From: Prevotella sp.
GTDB lineage: Bacteria > Bacteroidota > Bacteroidia > Bacteroidales > Bacteroidaceae
Length of the DNA stretch: 46,670 nt
NCBI GenBank assembly: GCA_016285055.1
Contig: JAEEPZ010000017.1
Location: 1-46,670 of the forward strand
Reading direction: 5' to 3'
The position numbers and the translations under genes are program-made. Below, one piece after another: positions 24,707-31,562 of the stretch. Positions within the stretch are counted from its first letter, which is position 1. Every line of letters starts with the position of its first letter. The notes under the pieces were generated by a model. The model searched no databases. It saw only the letters and a program-made list of their open reading frames with translations, and was not told where the DNA came from.

Positions 24707-25000
24707 ATGGCAAGCAACCTTTTCACTCCACACCCCATTGACACCAGCGATGTCCATCTGCCTGAAGAGCTGGAAGGACTGGTAGAACAGATGGCGAAAA
24801 ACGTGCATGAGGTATGGGCAGAAACACGCATCGCGCAAGGCTGGACGTATGGCGAGCAGCGCAACGACGCCCTGAAGACCCACCCCTGCCTCATTCCCTA
24901 CGAAGACCTTCCCGAGGAGGAGAAAGTCTACGACCGCAACACGTCGATAGGCACCCTCAAGCTCATCTTAAAGCTGGGCTTCACCATTACCCGGCAGTAG
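24707..25000 (+). CDS. Stand-alone RyR (ryanodine-receptor-type) domain protein
   Basis: A 97-residue cytosolic protein made almost entirely of one RyR domain: NVHEVWAETRIAQGWTYG, then RNDALKTHPCLIPYEDLPEEE, KVYDRNTSIGTLKLIL. These are the characteristic blocks of the domain repeated in animal ryanodine receptors and found alone in many Bacteroidota proteins. Its biochemical role in bacteria is not settled; ligand or nucleotide binding is suspected. It sits 136 bases downstream of the TrkA-N/RyR membrane protein, separated by a 9-base array, which suggests a joint function. It lacks signal peptide and membrane segments. Confidence 0.88.
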   Translation: MASNLFTPHPIDTSDVHLPEELEGLVEQMAKNVHEVWAETRIAQGWTYGEQRNDALKTHPCLIPYEDLPEEEKVYDRNTSIGTLKLILKLGFTITRQ

Positions 25001-25120
25001 AGGCGGCATTTCCTCTCAGCATCAGAGCGCAAGCCGGCCAACACCCCTCACCCGACCCCTCCCCTTACAGGGGTAGGGGAAGGACGGTGACACAAATCCG
25101 CGACTGAGGAAGACTTGTTC

Positions 25121-25143
25121 GCGTTGCGTAAAGTACGCAACGC
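25121..25143. promoter_or_regulatory. Perfect inverted repeat, candidate operator or terminator
   Basis: GCGTTGCGTA and TACGCAACGC are perfect inverted 10-base arms with a 3-base centre. A T8 run starts 9 bases later (25152), so it could end the RyR transcript. The GCGTTGCG core also recurs near the LacI promoter, which favours a protein-binding site. Confidence 0.5.
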
Positions 25144-25305
25144 TTTGCGTTCTTTTTTTTGTGCGCTGTTGTTGGCAGATTGCGCATGATAATATACCTT
25201 TGCAGTGTTAAAATCAACACAAAAATACATTTTATATCATAGCATTTCAATGTGGAGTTATCTGCCTGTGAAGGTAGGTGGCTCCTTTTCAAAAGAAAGC
25301 AATGC

Positions 25306-25315
25306 GTTGCGCAAC
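25306..25315. promoter_or_regulatory. GTTGCGCAAC palindrome, candidate LacI-type operator
   Basis: A perfect 10-base palindrome with a central CG, the symmetry LacI-family proteins prefer. It lies 42 bases before the -7 element of the regulator gene. A half-site TGTTGCGC follows at 25329-25336. Autoregulation is the likely role (inference). Confidence 0.5.
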
Positions 25316-25356
25316 AAAATTTCACTCTGTTGCGCTGTTTTTCTGTCAGAAACGAG

Positions 25357-25364
25357 TAACTTTG
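25357..25364 (+). promoter_or_regulatory. -7 element immediately upstream of the LacI-type gene
   Basis: TAACTTTG matches TAnnTTTG and ends 9 bases before ATG 25374, implying a nearly leaderless transcript. Confidence 0.5.
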
Positions 25365-25373
25365 CAGGGAATT

Positions 25374-26384
25374 ATGAAACGAATATCGCAGCGTGACATC
25401 GCCCGACAGCTGGGCATCAACGTGAGCACGGTGTCCAGGGCTTTACGAGGCCTTGACGGGGTGAGTGAGGAATTAAAGCAACAGATTGAACAACTGGCTG
25501 AAGCGGGCGGCTACAAGCCCAATCCCTTTGCCGTGAGTCTGCGCTATGACACAACAAGAACCATCGGCGTCGTCGTGCCCGACGTGGCCTACAATCACAA
25601 TGCCCACATTGTGAAGAGCATAGAGGCTGAGGCACGCAAGGCCGGATATATGTGTATCATCACCGACTCCAACGACCAGAGCGAGAACGAGAGGAACAGC
25701 GTGGAAATGCTGGTCAACATGCATGTGGACGGTATCATCATCTGCCTCTCGCAGGACACTACCGACTTCTCCTATCTGCTGAAGTTGAAGAAAGCCCGCT
25801 TCCCCCTGGTGCTCTTCGACCGCACGGCCGACATCGGGATTTCGTCGGTCGTCATCAACGATGTTGCCTTGGCATACGAGGCTACCAGCTATCTGATAGA
25901 AAGTGGCGCACGTGGCATCGCTTTCCTTGGCGGTCCCAACCAGATGAAGCAGAACGCCGACCGCAAGCATGGCTACTTGGAAGCCCTGCGACAGCATGAC
26001 ATGCCCATCCGCACCGAACTGGTGAAGTGCCGCTACATCAGTTTCAACTCGGGCCTCGCCGACACGCTCGACCTGCTCAGCCTACCCGAGCCACCCGAAG
26101 CCATCTTCGCCACACATGGGTTGCTGGCCGTCTCGGCGCTGCAGGCCATCAGGAGCCGCGGGCTGCGGGTGCCAGACGATATAGCCCTCATTGCATATAT
26201 GAGCGACTGGGTGTCGGAGATGGCGCATCCACGCATCTCTTTCGTCAAGCAGAATCTGAAAGAGATGGGCGTCAAGGCCTTCCGACTGCTCCACGACCAG
26301 ATGAACGGTGACGACAGCGTGCAGCACGTGGTGGTCAGTGCACACCTTGAATTGCGCGACAGTACGAAGAAAACCATCGTATGA
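25374..26384 (+). CDS. LacI family transcriptional regulator
   Basis: The 336-residue protein has an N-terminal helix-turn-helix (ISQRDIARQLGINVSTVSRAL, residues about 4-24) and the LacI hinge (KPNPFAVSLR). A periplasmic-binding-protein-like ligand domain follows (TIGVVVPDVAYN, VDGIIICLSQDT, FPLVLFDRTAD, IAFLGGPNQM, PDDIALIAYMSDW, ISFVKQNLKEMG). ATG 25374 is preferred over a GTG at 25278, as the family starts just before the HTH. It probably senses a sugar and represses a carbohydrate gene. The adjacent gene remnant (26430-26651) may have belonged to its original target operon. GTTGCG-type palindromes upstream suggest autoregulation. Confidence 0.93.
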   Translation: MKRISQRDIARQLGINVSTVSRALRGLDGVSEELKQQIEQLAEAGGYKPNPFAVSLRYDTTRTIGVVVPDVAYNHNAHIVKSIEAEARKAGYMCIITDSNDQSENERNSVEMLVNMHVDGIIICLSQDTTDFSYLLKLKKARFPLVLFDRTADIGISSVVINDVALAYEATSYLIESGARGIAFLGGPNQMKQNADRKHGYLEALRQHDMPIRTELVKCRYISFNSGLADTLDLLSLPEPPEAIFATHGLLAVSALQAIRSRGLRVPDDIALIAYMSDWVSEMAHPRISFVKQNLKEMGVKAFRLLHDQMNGDDSVQHVVVSAHLELRDSTKKTIV

Positions 26385-26392
26385 ACCATCAT

Positions 26393-26420
26393 GAAGCATT
26401 AAGCATGAAGCATTAAGCAT
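26393..26420. repeat. 14-base direct repeat at the edge of the gene remnant
   Basis: ATGAAGCATTAAGC appears twice in tandem, followed by ATTAAAAATGAAGAG, just before the remnant's reading frame opens. It may mark the deletion junction. Confidence 0.7.
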
Positions 26421-26429
26421 TAAAAATGA

Positions 26430-26651
26430 AGAGCCGCACGCCCCAAGCAAGTGTTCTACGGCAACAACCGCGCCGACTTCTCGTTCATTCCCGGTAACGT
26501 AGCACCGGGCCTGCTGTTCCGCAAGCCTGACCACTTCGAGAACTACGACGACTGGCCCTTCCTCTGGGGACAGAACGAGGGAACCATCGCCGGCAACACG
26601 CAGTACATCATCTTCGGTTCTTCATTCCGTAATATCGTAGGAGAGAAATAA
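26430..26651 (+). pseudogene. C-terminal remnant of a secreted carbohydrate-active enzyme
   Basis: The frame opens after a TGA at 26427 with no credible start and runs about 73 codons to a TAA. The encoded tail includes KQVFYGNNRADFSFIPGN, then VAPGLLFRKPDHFENYDDW, PFLWGQNEG and NTQYIIFGSSFRNIV. This reads as the last part of a larger folded enzyme, probably an (alpha/alpha)6-barrel glycosidase; I cannot name the family securely. Codon use is the GC-rich type of the neighbours, so it is recent. The missing 5' part was replaced by the 14-base repeats that follow the LacI gene. Confidence 0.65.
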
Positions 26652-26664
26652 ATAGAAAGCATCC

Positions 26665-26696
26665 TTTGGCCATTTCACCAAAATGTCGTATCTTTG
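26665..26696 (+). promoter_or_regulatory. Promoter for the SpoIIE-type phosphatase
   Basis: TTTG at 26665-26668 and TATCTTTG at 26689-26696, 20 bases apart, 43 bases before the start codon. Confidence 0.7.
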
Positions 26697-26739
26697 TGCC
26701 CTCATTCGTACAAACAAACAGTAACATGACGTAACGGCG

Positions 26740-28812
26740 ATGAAGAAAGCTTATCTTGTATTATGGGCGGTGCTCATAACCATAACAGGCTGCAAGGGTG
26801 GCGACACGGAAAAAGACCAGAAGTTTGTGGAGGCAGAGAACATGGTCTATGCCGCCTATCAGGTTCGTGACTATGAGCGGATACTGACCTTGGCCGACAG
26901 CTTGAAAATGGAAGGGCTTTTTTCTGAGGGCAAGGCATGCTACTGGCTCGGTTATGCCAACGACCGACTGATGCTGAAGCGAATGGCCGAGCTGTACTGG
27001 AAGACTGGTTTAGCCGCCACAGCGAACTCTACTGAGGATGAGGATGTGCGAGTCTATGCCGGCATCGCCAACCGTCTGACAGGCTTGGAGTGCATGTGGG
27101 GCGAGTACGAAACAGCGATGAAGGTGGCCGTGCCTGCCGTGGAACACTTGGAGAAGCTGGGCTGCGACACAACGAGCGAATACTCCAATCTGCAGATTTA
27201 CCTCGGCTGCTGTGCCATCCGCTTTGGCTTGAGCGAGGAAAAAGTCAACGAGTGCCTGGAGAAGGGATACCGCTTTCATTTAGACAATATCAAGAAGCAT
27301 CCCAATGCCATCAACGTGCGCGATGCCATCGTGGGCGTTATCAATGTATGCTACACCTGTTTGGAAATCAAGAACTATGAGAAGGAACTCTTCTGGGTTG
27401 AGCGCTTGGGCGAGCTCCTGAAGATTTATGACCAGCAGGCCGATGGCCGTGCTGACTATGCCGACAAGCAGCAGGCACGCTACTTTGTATACCTTGCCGC
27501 TGCATACGCTGGATTGGGACGTGAGGCTGAAGCTGACGAGAGCTACAAGTCTTTCCTGCAAACAGAATTCAGCCAGACGGTGGAAGGAACGATGCTGGGT
27601 GCCGACTATCTGTGCATAGCCGGACAGTGGGAGAAGGCTGCCGACAACTATAGCGTCATGGATGATGCGATGGATCAGTTTAGCAGCGGCGTTTCATTGG
27701 AGAGCGTGCAGAAGATGTTGCTGAAGAAATATGATGCCAACATGCGTGCGGGAAGGATAGATTCGGCTCATGCCGTCAGCATGTATATTGTCGAGCATCT
27801 CGACTCAGCCATCACGCAGTCGCGACACGCCGATGCCCTCGAAGAGAATGCCGTGCACCAGAAAGAGTTGGAGATGGTAGCAGAGAGAGAAGAGATACTG
27901 CGCCAGCGGCTCCTGGGCCGACTGGCCATCATGGGCGTGCTCATGCTGGCGCTGCTCGTCTATATCGTCGTACGCCATGAGATGCAGAACCGGCTGAAGA
28001 GGGCACATGACGCCCTGAAGGGGGCACACAACGAGCTGAAGGAGGCCTACAACCAGCTGGAGGAGACCACCACCGCCAAGGAGCGCATGGAGAGCGAGCT
28101 GCGCATTGCACGCGACATTCAGATGTCGATGGTGCCCAGCGTCTTCCCCGATGTGGAAGGCCTCAGCATGTATGCCTCGATGACACCGGCAAAGGAAGTG
28201 GGCGGCGACCTCTACAGCTATCTGCAACAGGGCAACAAGCTCTACTTCTGCATCGGCGACGTCAGCGGCAAAGGCGTCCCGGCATCGCTGTTCATGGCAC
28301 AGGCCACACGACTGTTCCGAACACTCGCCTCGCAGGCCATGAAGCCCGCCGAAATACTCACTCACATGAACGCCGAACTGGCAGAGGACAACGAGCAAGG
28401 CATGTTTGTGACCATGATCATCTGTCTGCTCGACCTGAAGAGCGGAAGGCTGGAGTTTAGCAACGCCGGGCACAATCCGCCTGTCATCGGCACAGCCAAC
28501 AACCAGTTCTCCTTCCTTGACATGCAGCCCAACGCGCCTGTGGGGTTATGGCCTGAACTGGAATACGAGGGCGAAACCATTGATGACATCAGCAACAAAC
28601 TGCTGCTGCTCTATACCGACGGACTCAACGAAGCCGAAAACCAACAGCAGGAGCAATATGGCGAGGACCGTATCATCAGACTGCTCACCACGCGCTTTTC
28701 AAACAACACCCACGACATCGTAGAGGCCTTGGAGACCGACGTCAACAACTTCCGCGAAGGGGCAGAGCCCAACGACGATCTCACCATGCTCGCCCTGATG
28801 CTAAAAAGATAA
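26740..28812 (+). CDS. Lipoprotein-anchored TPR sensor with cytoplasmic SpoIIE/PP2C-type serine phosphatase
   Basis: The 690-residue protein has a lipoprotein-like signal (LVLWAVLITITGC, Cys near 19). A helical, TPR-like periplasmic region spans about 25-370, a transmembrane helix about 391-411 (LAIMGVLMLALLVYIVV), and a coiled coil about 412-455. The SpoIIE/RsbU phosphatase domain runs from about 456 to 689, with metal-binding motifs EVGGDLY, CIGDVSGKGVPASLF, NAGHNPP, LLYTDGLNEAEN and NDDLTMLAL. The family dephosphorylates anti-anti-sigma (STAS) proteins in partner-switching. No anti-sigma kinase or STAS gene is adjacent, so the target is encoded elsewhere. An envelope signal probably controls the phosphatase through the TPR part (inference). 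Confidence 0.92.
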   Translation: MKKAYLVLWAVLITITGCKGGDTEKDQKFVEAENMVYAAYQVRDYERILTLADSLKMEGLFSEGKACYWLGYANDRLMLKRMAELYWKTGLAATANSTEDEDVRVYAGIANRLTGLECMWGEYETAMKVAVPAVEHLEKLGCDTTSEYSNLQIYLGCCAIRFGLSEEKVNECLEKGYRFHLDNIKKHPNAINVRDAIVGVINVCYTCLEIKNYEKELFWVERLGELLKIYDQQADGRADYADKQQARYFVYLAAAYAGLGREAEADESYKSFLQTEFSQTVEGTMLGADYLCIAGQWEKAADNYSVMDDAMDQFSSGVSLESVQKMLLKKYDANMRAGRIDSAHAVSMYIVEHLDSAITQSRHADALEENAVHQKELEMVAEREEILRQRLLGRLAIMGVLMLALLVYIVVRHEMQNRLKRAHDALKGAHNELKEAYNQLEETTTAKERMESELRIARDIQMSMVPSVFPDVEGLSMYASMTPAKEVGGDLYSYLQQGNKLYFCIGDVSGKGVPASLFMAQATRLFRTLASQAMKPAEILTHMNAELAEDNEQGMFVTMIICLLDLKSGRLEFSNAGHNPPVIGTANNQFSFLDMQPNAPVGLWPELEYEGETIDDISNKLLLLYTDGLNEAENQQQEQYGEDRIIRLLTTRFSNNTHDIVEALETDVNNFREGAEPNDDLTMLALMLKR

Positions 28813-28827
28813 ATGTATGAAGATACG

Positions 28828-28918
28828 TCTTTAACTCCTTTAACTCCTTTAACTCCTTTAACTCCTCCTTTACTCCTTTACTCCTTTACTCCTTTAACTC
28901 CTTACTCCTTTAACTCCT
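28828..28918. repeat. TTTAACTCC tandem array upstream of the TonB receptor gene
   Basis: About ten units, mixing 9-base TTTAACTCC with 8-base CTCCTTTA, start after ACGT and end in TTTAACTCCTGAAAA. The start codon lies 10 bases beyond. Confidence 0.92.
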
Positions 28919-28928
28919 GAAAAAAAAC

Positions 28929-30800
28929 ATGAAGACAATGATACTATCCGCCATGTGCTGCCTTATCGCTGGCATCGCACAGGCACAGACGGCCGACACG
29001 CTGGCATTGCAGGAAGTGGTGGTCACAGGCACGAGAAATGCCACCGATGTGCGTCACCTGCCGATGACAGTGACGGTGATCGACCGCCCGATGCTGACGG
29101 CGGAGCACCAGGCCAGCGTGCTGCCCACGGTCATGCGTGAGGTGCCGGGGCTCTTCGTCACCAGCCGCTCGATGATGGGCTATGGCGTATCGACAGGAGC
29201 CGCTGGAGGCATCAACATGCGCGGCATCACGGGTGGCGCAGGACAGCTGATGGTGCTCATCGACGGCCATCCGCAGTATCAGGGCGTCTACGGCCATCCC
29301 ATCTCTGACAGTTATCAGACCCTGATGGCCGAGCGCGTGGAGGTGCTGCGCGGACCGGCAAGCGTCCTCTACGGCTCAAATGCCATGGGCGGCGTGATGA
29401 ACATCGTGACACGTCAGGCGAAGGAAGACGGCGTGAAGACCCACCTCTCATTAGGCGCCGGCAGCTACGGCACCGTGCAGACCGAAGCCTCCAACCAGAT
29501 ACGCAGCGGCAAGTTCAGCAGCACCGTCGCAGCACAGTATGGCCGCACCGACAACCACCGCCCACGCATGGGCTTCGAGCAGTATGGCGGCTACCTGAAG
29601 CTGGGCTACGACCTCAACGACCACTGGAACGCTTACGTCGATGCCAACGTGACGCACTTCAACGCCAGCTATCCCGGCTCGACGGAAAAGCCGATGTTCG
29701 AGGCCGACCAGTGGATCACGCGTGGCGTCGTCTCGGCGGCTCTCGAGAATCACTACGGCAAGACCAGCGGCGCCCTCAGCGTTTACTCCAACTTCGGCCG
29801 TCACAAGATTGACGACGGCACCGCCGACCCCACGAAGCCCACGGCACGCTACTTCCGCTCGAAGGACGCGCTGACCGGCGTCTCCTGGTATCAGAGTGCA
29901 CAGCTCTTCGAGGGCAACCGCCTCACCGTCGGCATCGACTACATGCACATCTACGGCAACGCCTACTACACCTCGAAGGAGACGGGCGCCGTCTTGGACA
30001 CACCAAACAAACAAAGCGGCAAGTCCTACCGCAACGAGATAGCCGGCTATGTGGACTTCCGTCAGGACTTGCTACAATGGCTGACCGTCGACGCAGGCTT
30101 GCGCGTAGACCATCACTCCATCACTGGCACTGAGCTCGTGCCACAGGCTGGCGTCGTGCTGAGACCCATAGAGACGGGCGAGGCAAAGGCCATGGTGAGC
30201 AAGGGCTTCCGCAACCCCACCATGCGCGAGATGTACCTCTATCCGCCGTCGAACACCGACCTCAAGCCCGAGCGGCTGTGGAACTACGAGCTGTCGTGGA
30301 AGCACAGGCTGAGCGACGGCTTCACCTACGGCGCCAACATCTTCTATATCAAGGGCGACAACATGATTCAGACCATGCCTGTCGACGGCAAGCCGCGCAA
30401 CGTGAACACGGGCGAGATAGAGAACTGGGGCTTCGAGGCGGAGGTCAAATATCCCTTGGGACGCTACGTCGATGTGCGCGCCAACTCGGCCTATCTGCAC
30501 ATGAAGAACAAGGTCGTTGCGGCACCCGAAGGCTCCTCTTACTTAGGCGTCGACTACCATCAGGGCAAATGGTTCGCCACGCTCGGCCTGCAGTACATCG
30601 ATGGCCTCTATACCGCCGTGGGTGCCGACGAGAAGAAGGAAGAATTCTGGCTCCTCAACGCCAGCGTCACTTATGCGCTCATGCCTAACGTCAGCCTTTG
30701 GGTGCGTGGAGAGAACCTCTTGGCGCAGAAGTACGAGATCAATCTCGGCTATCCCATGCCCCGTGCCACCTTCATGGGCGGCGTCACCATCAATTTCTAA
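28929..30800 (+). CDS. TonB-dependent outer-membrane receptor
   Basis: The 623-residue protein has a signal peptide (to about residue 20, IAQA-Q). It has a TonB-box/plug start (ALQEVVVTGTRNATDV), plug blocks INMRGITGGAGQLMVLIDG and ERVEVLRGPASVLYGSNAMG, NIVT, and a barrel ending MPRATFMGGVTINF. Its size and lack of the carboxypeptidase-like N-domain make it a BtuB/siderophore-type receptor rather than a SusC. The next gene, 27 bases on, is an ECF-type S component, so the pair may import one micronutrient (vitamin or metal complex) across both membranes. The substrate is not shown by the sequence. Confidence 0.94.
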   Translation: MKTMILSAMCCLIAGIAQAQTADTLALQEVVVTGTRNATDVRHLPMTVTVIDRPMLTAEHQASVLPTVMREVPGLFVTSRSMMGYGVSTGAAGGINMRGITGGAGQLMVLIDGHPQYQGVYGHPISDSYQTLMAERVEVLRGPASVLYGSNAMGGVMNIVTRQAKEDGVKTHLSLGAGSYGTVQTEASNQIRSGKFSSTVAAQYGRTDNHRPRMGFEQYGGYLKLGYDLNDHWNAYVDANVTHFNASYPGSTEKPMFEADQWITRGVVSAALENHYGKTSGALSVYSNFGRHKIDDGTADPTKPTARYFRSKDALTGVSWYQSAQLFEGNRLTVGIDYMHIYGNAYYTSKETGAVLDTPNKQSGKSYRNEIAGYVDFRQDLLQWLTVDAGLRVDHHSITGTELVPQAGVVLRPIETGEAKAMVSKGFRNPTMREMYLYPPSNTDLKPERLWNYELSWKHRLSDGFTYGANIFYIKGDNMIQTMPVDGKPRNVNTGEIENWGFEAEVKYPLGRYVDVRANSAYLHMKNKVVAAPEGSSYLGVDYHQGKWFATLGLQYIDGLYTAVGADEKKEEFWLLNASVTYALMPNVSLWVRGENLLAQKYEINLGYPMPRATFMGGVTINF

Positions 30801-30827
30801 ACTTACTTTATCATTAACATAAACAAT

Positions 30828-31331
30828 ATGGAAACAACAGCAAGACTTTACACTTTGAATTTCGACGAGGTGAAGACCTACCTGTGGGCAACAGCATTCG
30901 TAGCCTGCAACCTGGCGCTGCCTCAAGTGTTTCACCTCATTCCGCAGGGCGGCATCATCTTCTCGCCGCTGTCGCTGGTCATCCTTGCCGGAGCTTATAA
31001 GTTCGGCTGGAAGACGGGCCTGCTGGCCGCTATCCTCTCGCCCTTGGTCAATCATCTGCTGACGGGTATGCCTATGTGGGGCGTGCTGCAGGTGATGACG
31101 CTGAAGCTCGTCGTCCTCGCCCTCGTTGCCGGACTGGCTGCACAGCACTTCAAGACCGTCAGCTTGCCGCTGCTCGTCGGCGTCGTCATTGTCAGCATGG
31201 CCATAGGATGCCTTGGCGAGCTGGCACTCACCGGAGCCATCGACGCTATCATCGCCGACTTCACCATCGGCTGGCCCGGACTGCTGCTGCAGGTCATCGG
31301 CGCATGGCTCATCCTGAAGTTCGTGCATTAA
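30828..31331 (+). CDS. ECF-type transporter S component-like membrane protein
   Basis: The 167-residue protein has about five to six hydrophobic helices (TYLWATAFVACNLALPQVF, IIFSPLSLVILAGAYKFG, TGLLAAILSPLVNHLLTG, LKLVVLALVAGLAAQ, LLVGVVIVSMAIGCLG, WPGLLLQVIGAWLILKFV). The size, topology and early proline/glycine pattern fit substrate-binding S subunits of energy-coupling-factor transporters. No ATPase (EcfA) or T subunit is nearby, as is usual for group II systems sharing a common module. Co-directional and 27 bases after the TonB receptor gene, it probably handles the same cargo. Confidence 0.8.
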   Translation: METTARLYTLNFDEVKTYLWATAFVACNLALPQVFHLIPQGGIIFSPLSLVILAGAYKFGWKTGLLAAILSPLVNHLLTGMPMWGVLQVMTLKLVVLALVAGLAAQHFKTVSLPLLVGVVIVSMAIGCLGELALTGAIDAIIADFTIGWPGLLLQVIGAWLILKFVH

Positions 31332-31353
31332 CCAAAATGATTCAAGTATAGTA

Positions 31354-31494
31354 ACCGCGCCATCAAAACTTTCGTCAATTGTGCGGCCTAATATGCCGCC
31401 ACCGCGTCATCAAAGTTTTCGTCAATTGTGCGGCCTGAGAGGCCGCCACCGCGTCATCAAAGTTTTCGTCAATTGTGCGGCCTGAGAGGCCGCA
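31354..31494. repeat. Three tandem 47-base repeats with internal hairpins
   Basis: Units start at 31354, 31401 and 31448 (ACCGCGTCATCAAAGTTTTC...), with only a few differences in the first. Each carries GCGGCCT-GAG-AGGCCGC, a 7-base perfect stem with 3-base loop; in unit 1 the loop region is AAT and one base pair is lost. A partial fourth start (ACCGCC) follows. There are no spacers. Confidence 0.95.
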
Positions 31495-31562
31495 ACCGCC
31501 GCCCGAAATGAAAGCCATCATGCCGCTTACTCTATTTGAATAGATACTTATTAGAAGACCTT

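Larger units (their letters stand above)
25001..25373. other. Intergenic region upstream of the LacI-type gene
   Basis: No gene is supported. It holds a C/G-rich palindromic run (about 25045-25080, CCCCTCCCC...GGGGTAGGGG) related to the dispersed elements, a perfect inverted repeat at 25121-25143, a candidate promoter with -7 TACCTTTG at 25195-25202 and TTGG near 25172, and GTTGCG-type sites nearer the LacI gene. Confidence 0.6.

Noticed and set aside
25121..25158. Certain terminator for the small RyR gene
   Set aside because: The stem is perfect but only three loop bases are present and the T run starts 9 bases away, so I list it as an ambiguous operator/terminator instead.
31354..31494. 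Possible CRISPR array
   Set aside because: The 47-base repeats are directly adjacent without spacers, and no cas gene is nearby.
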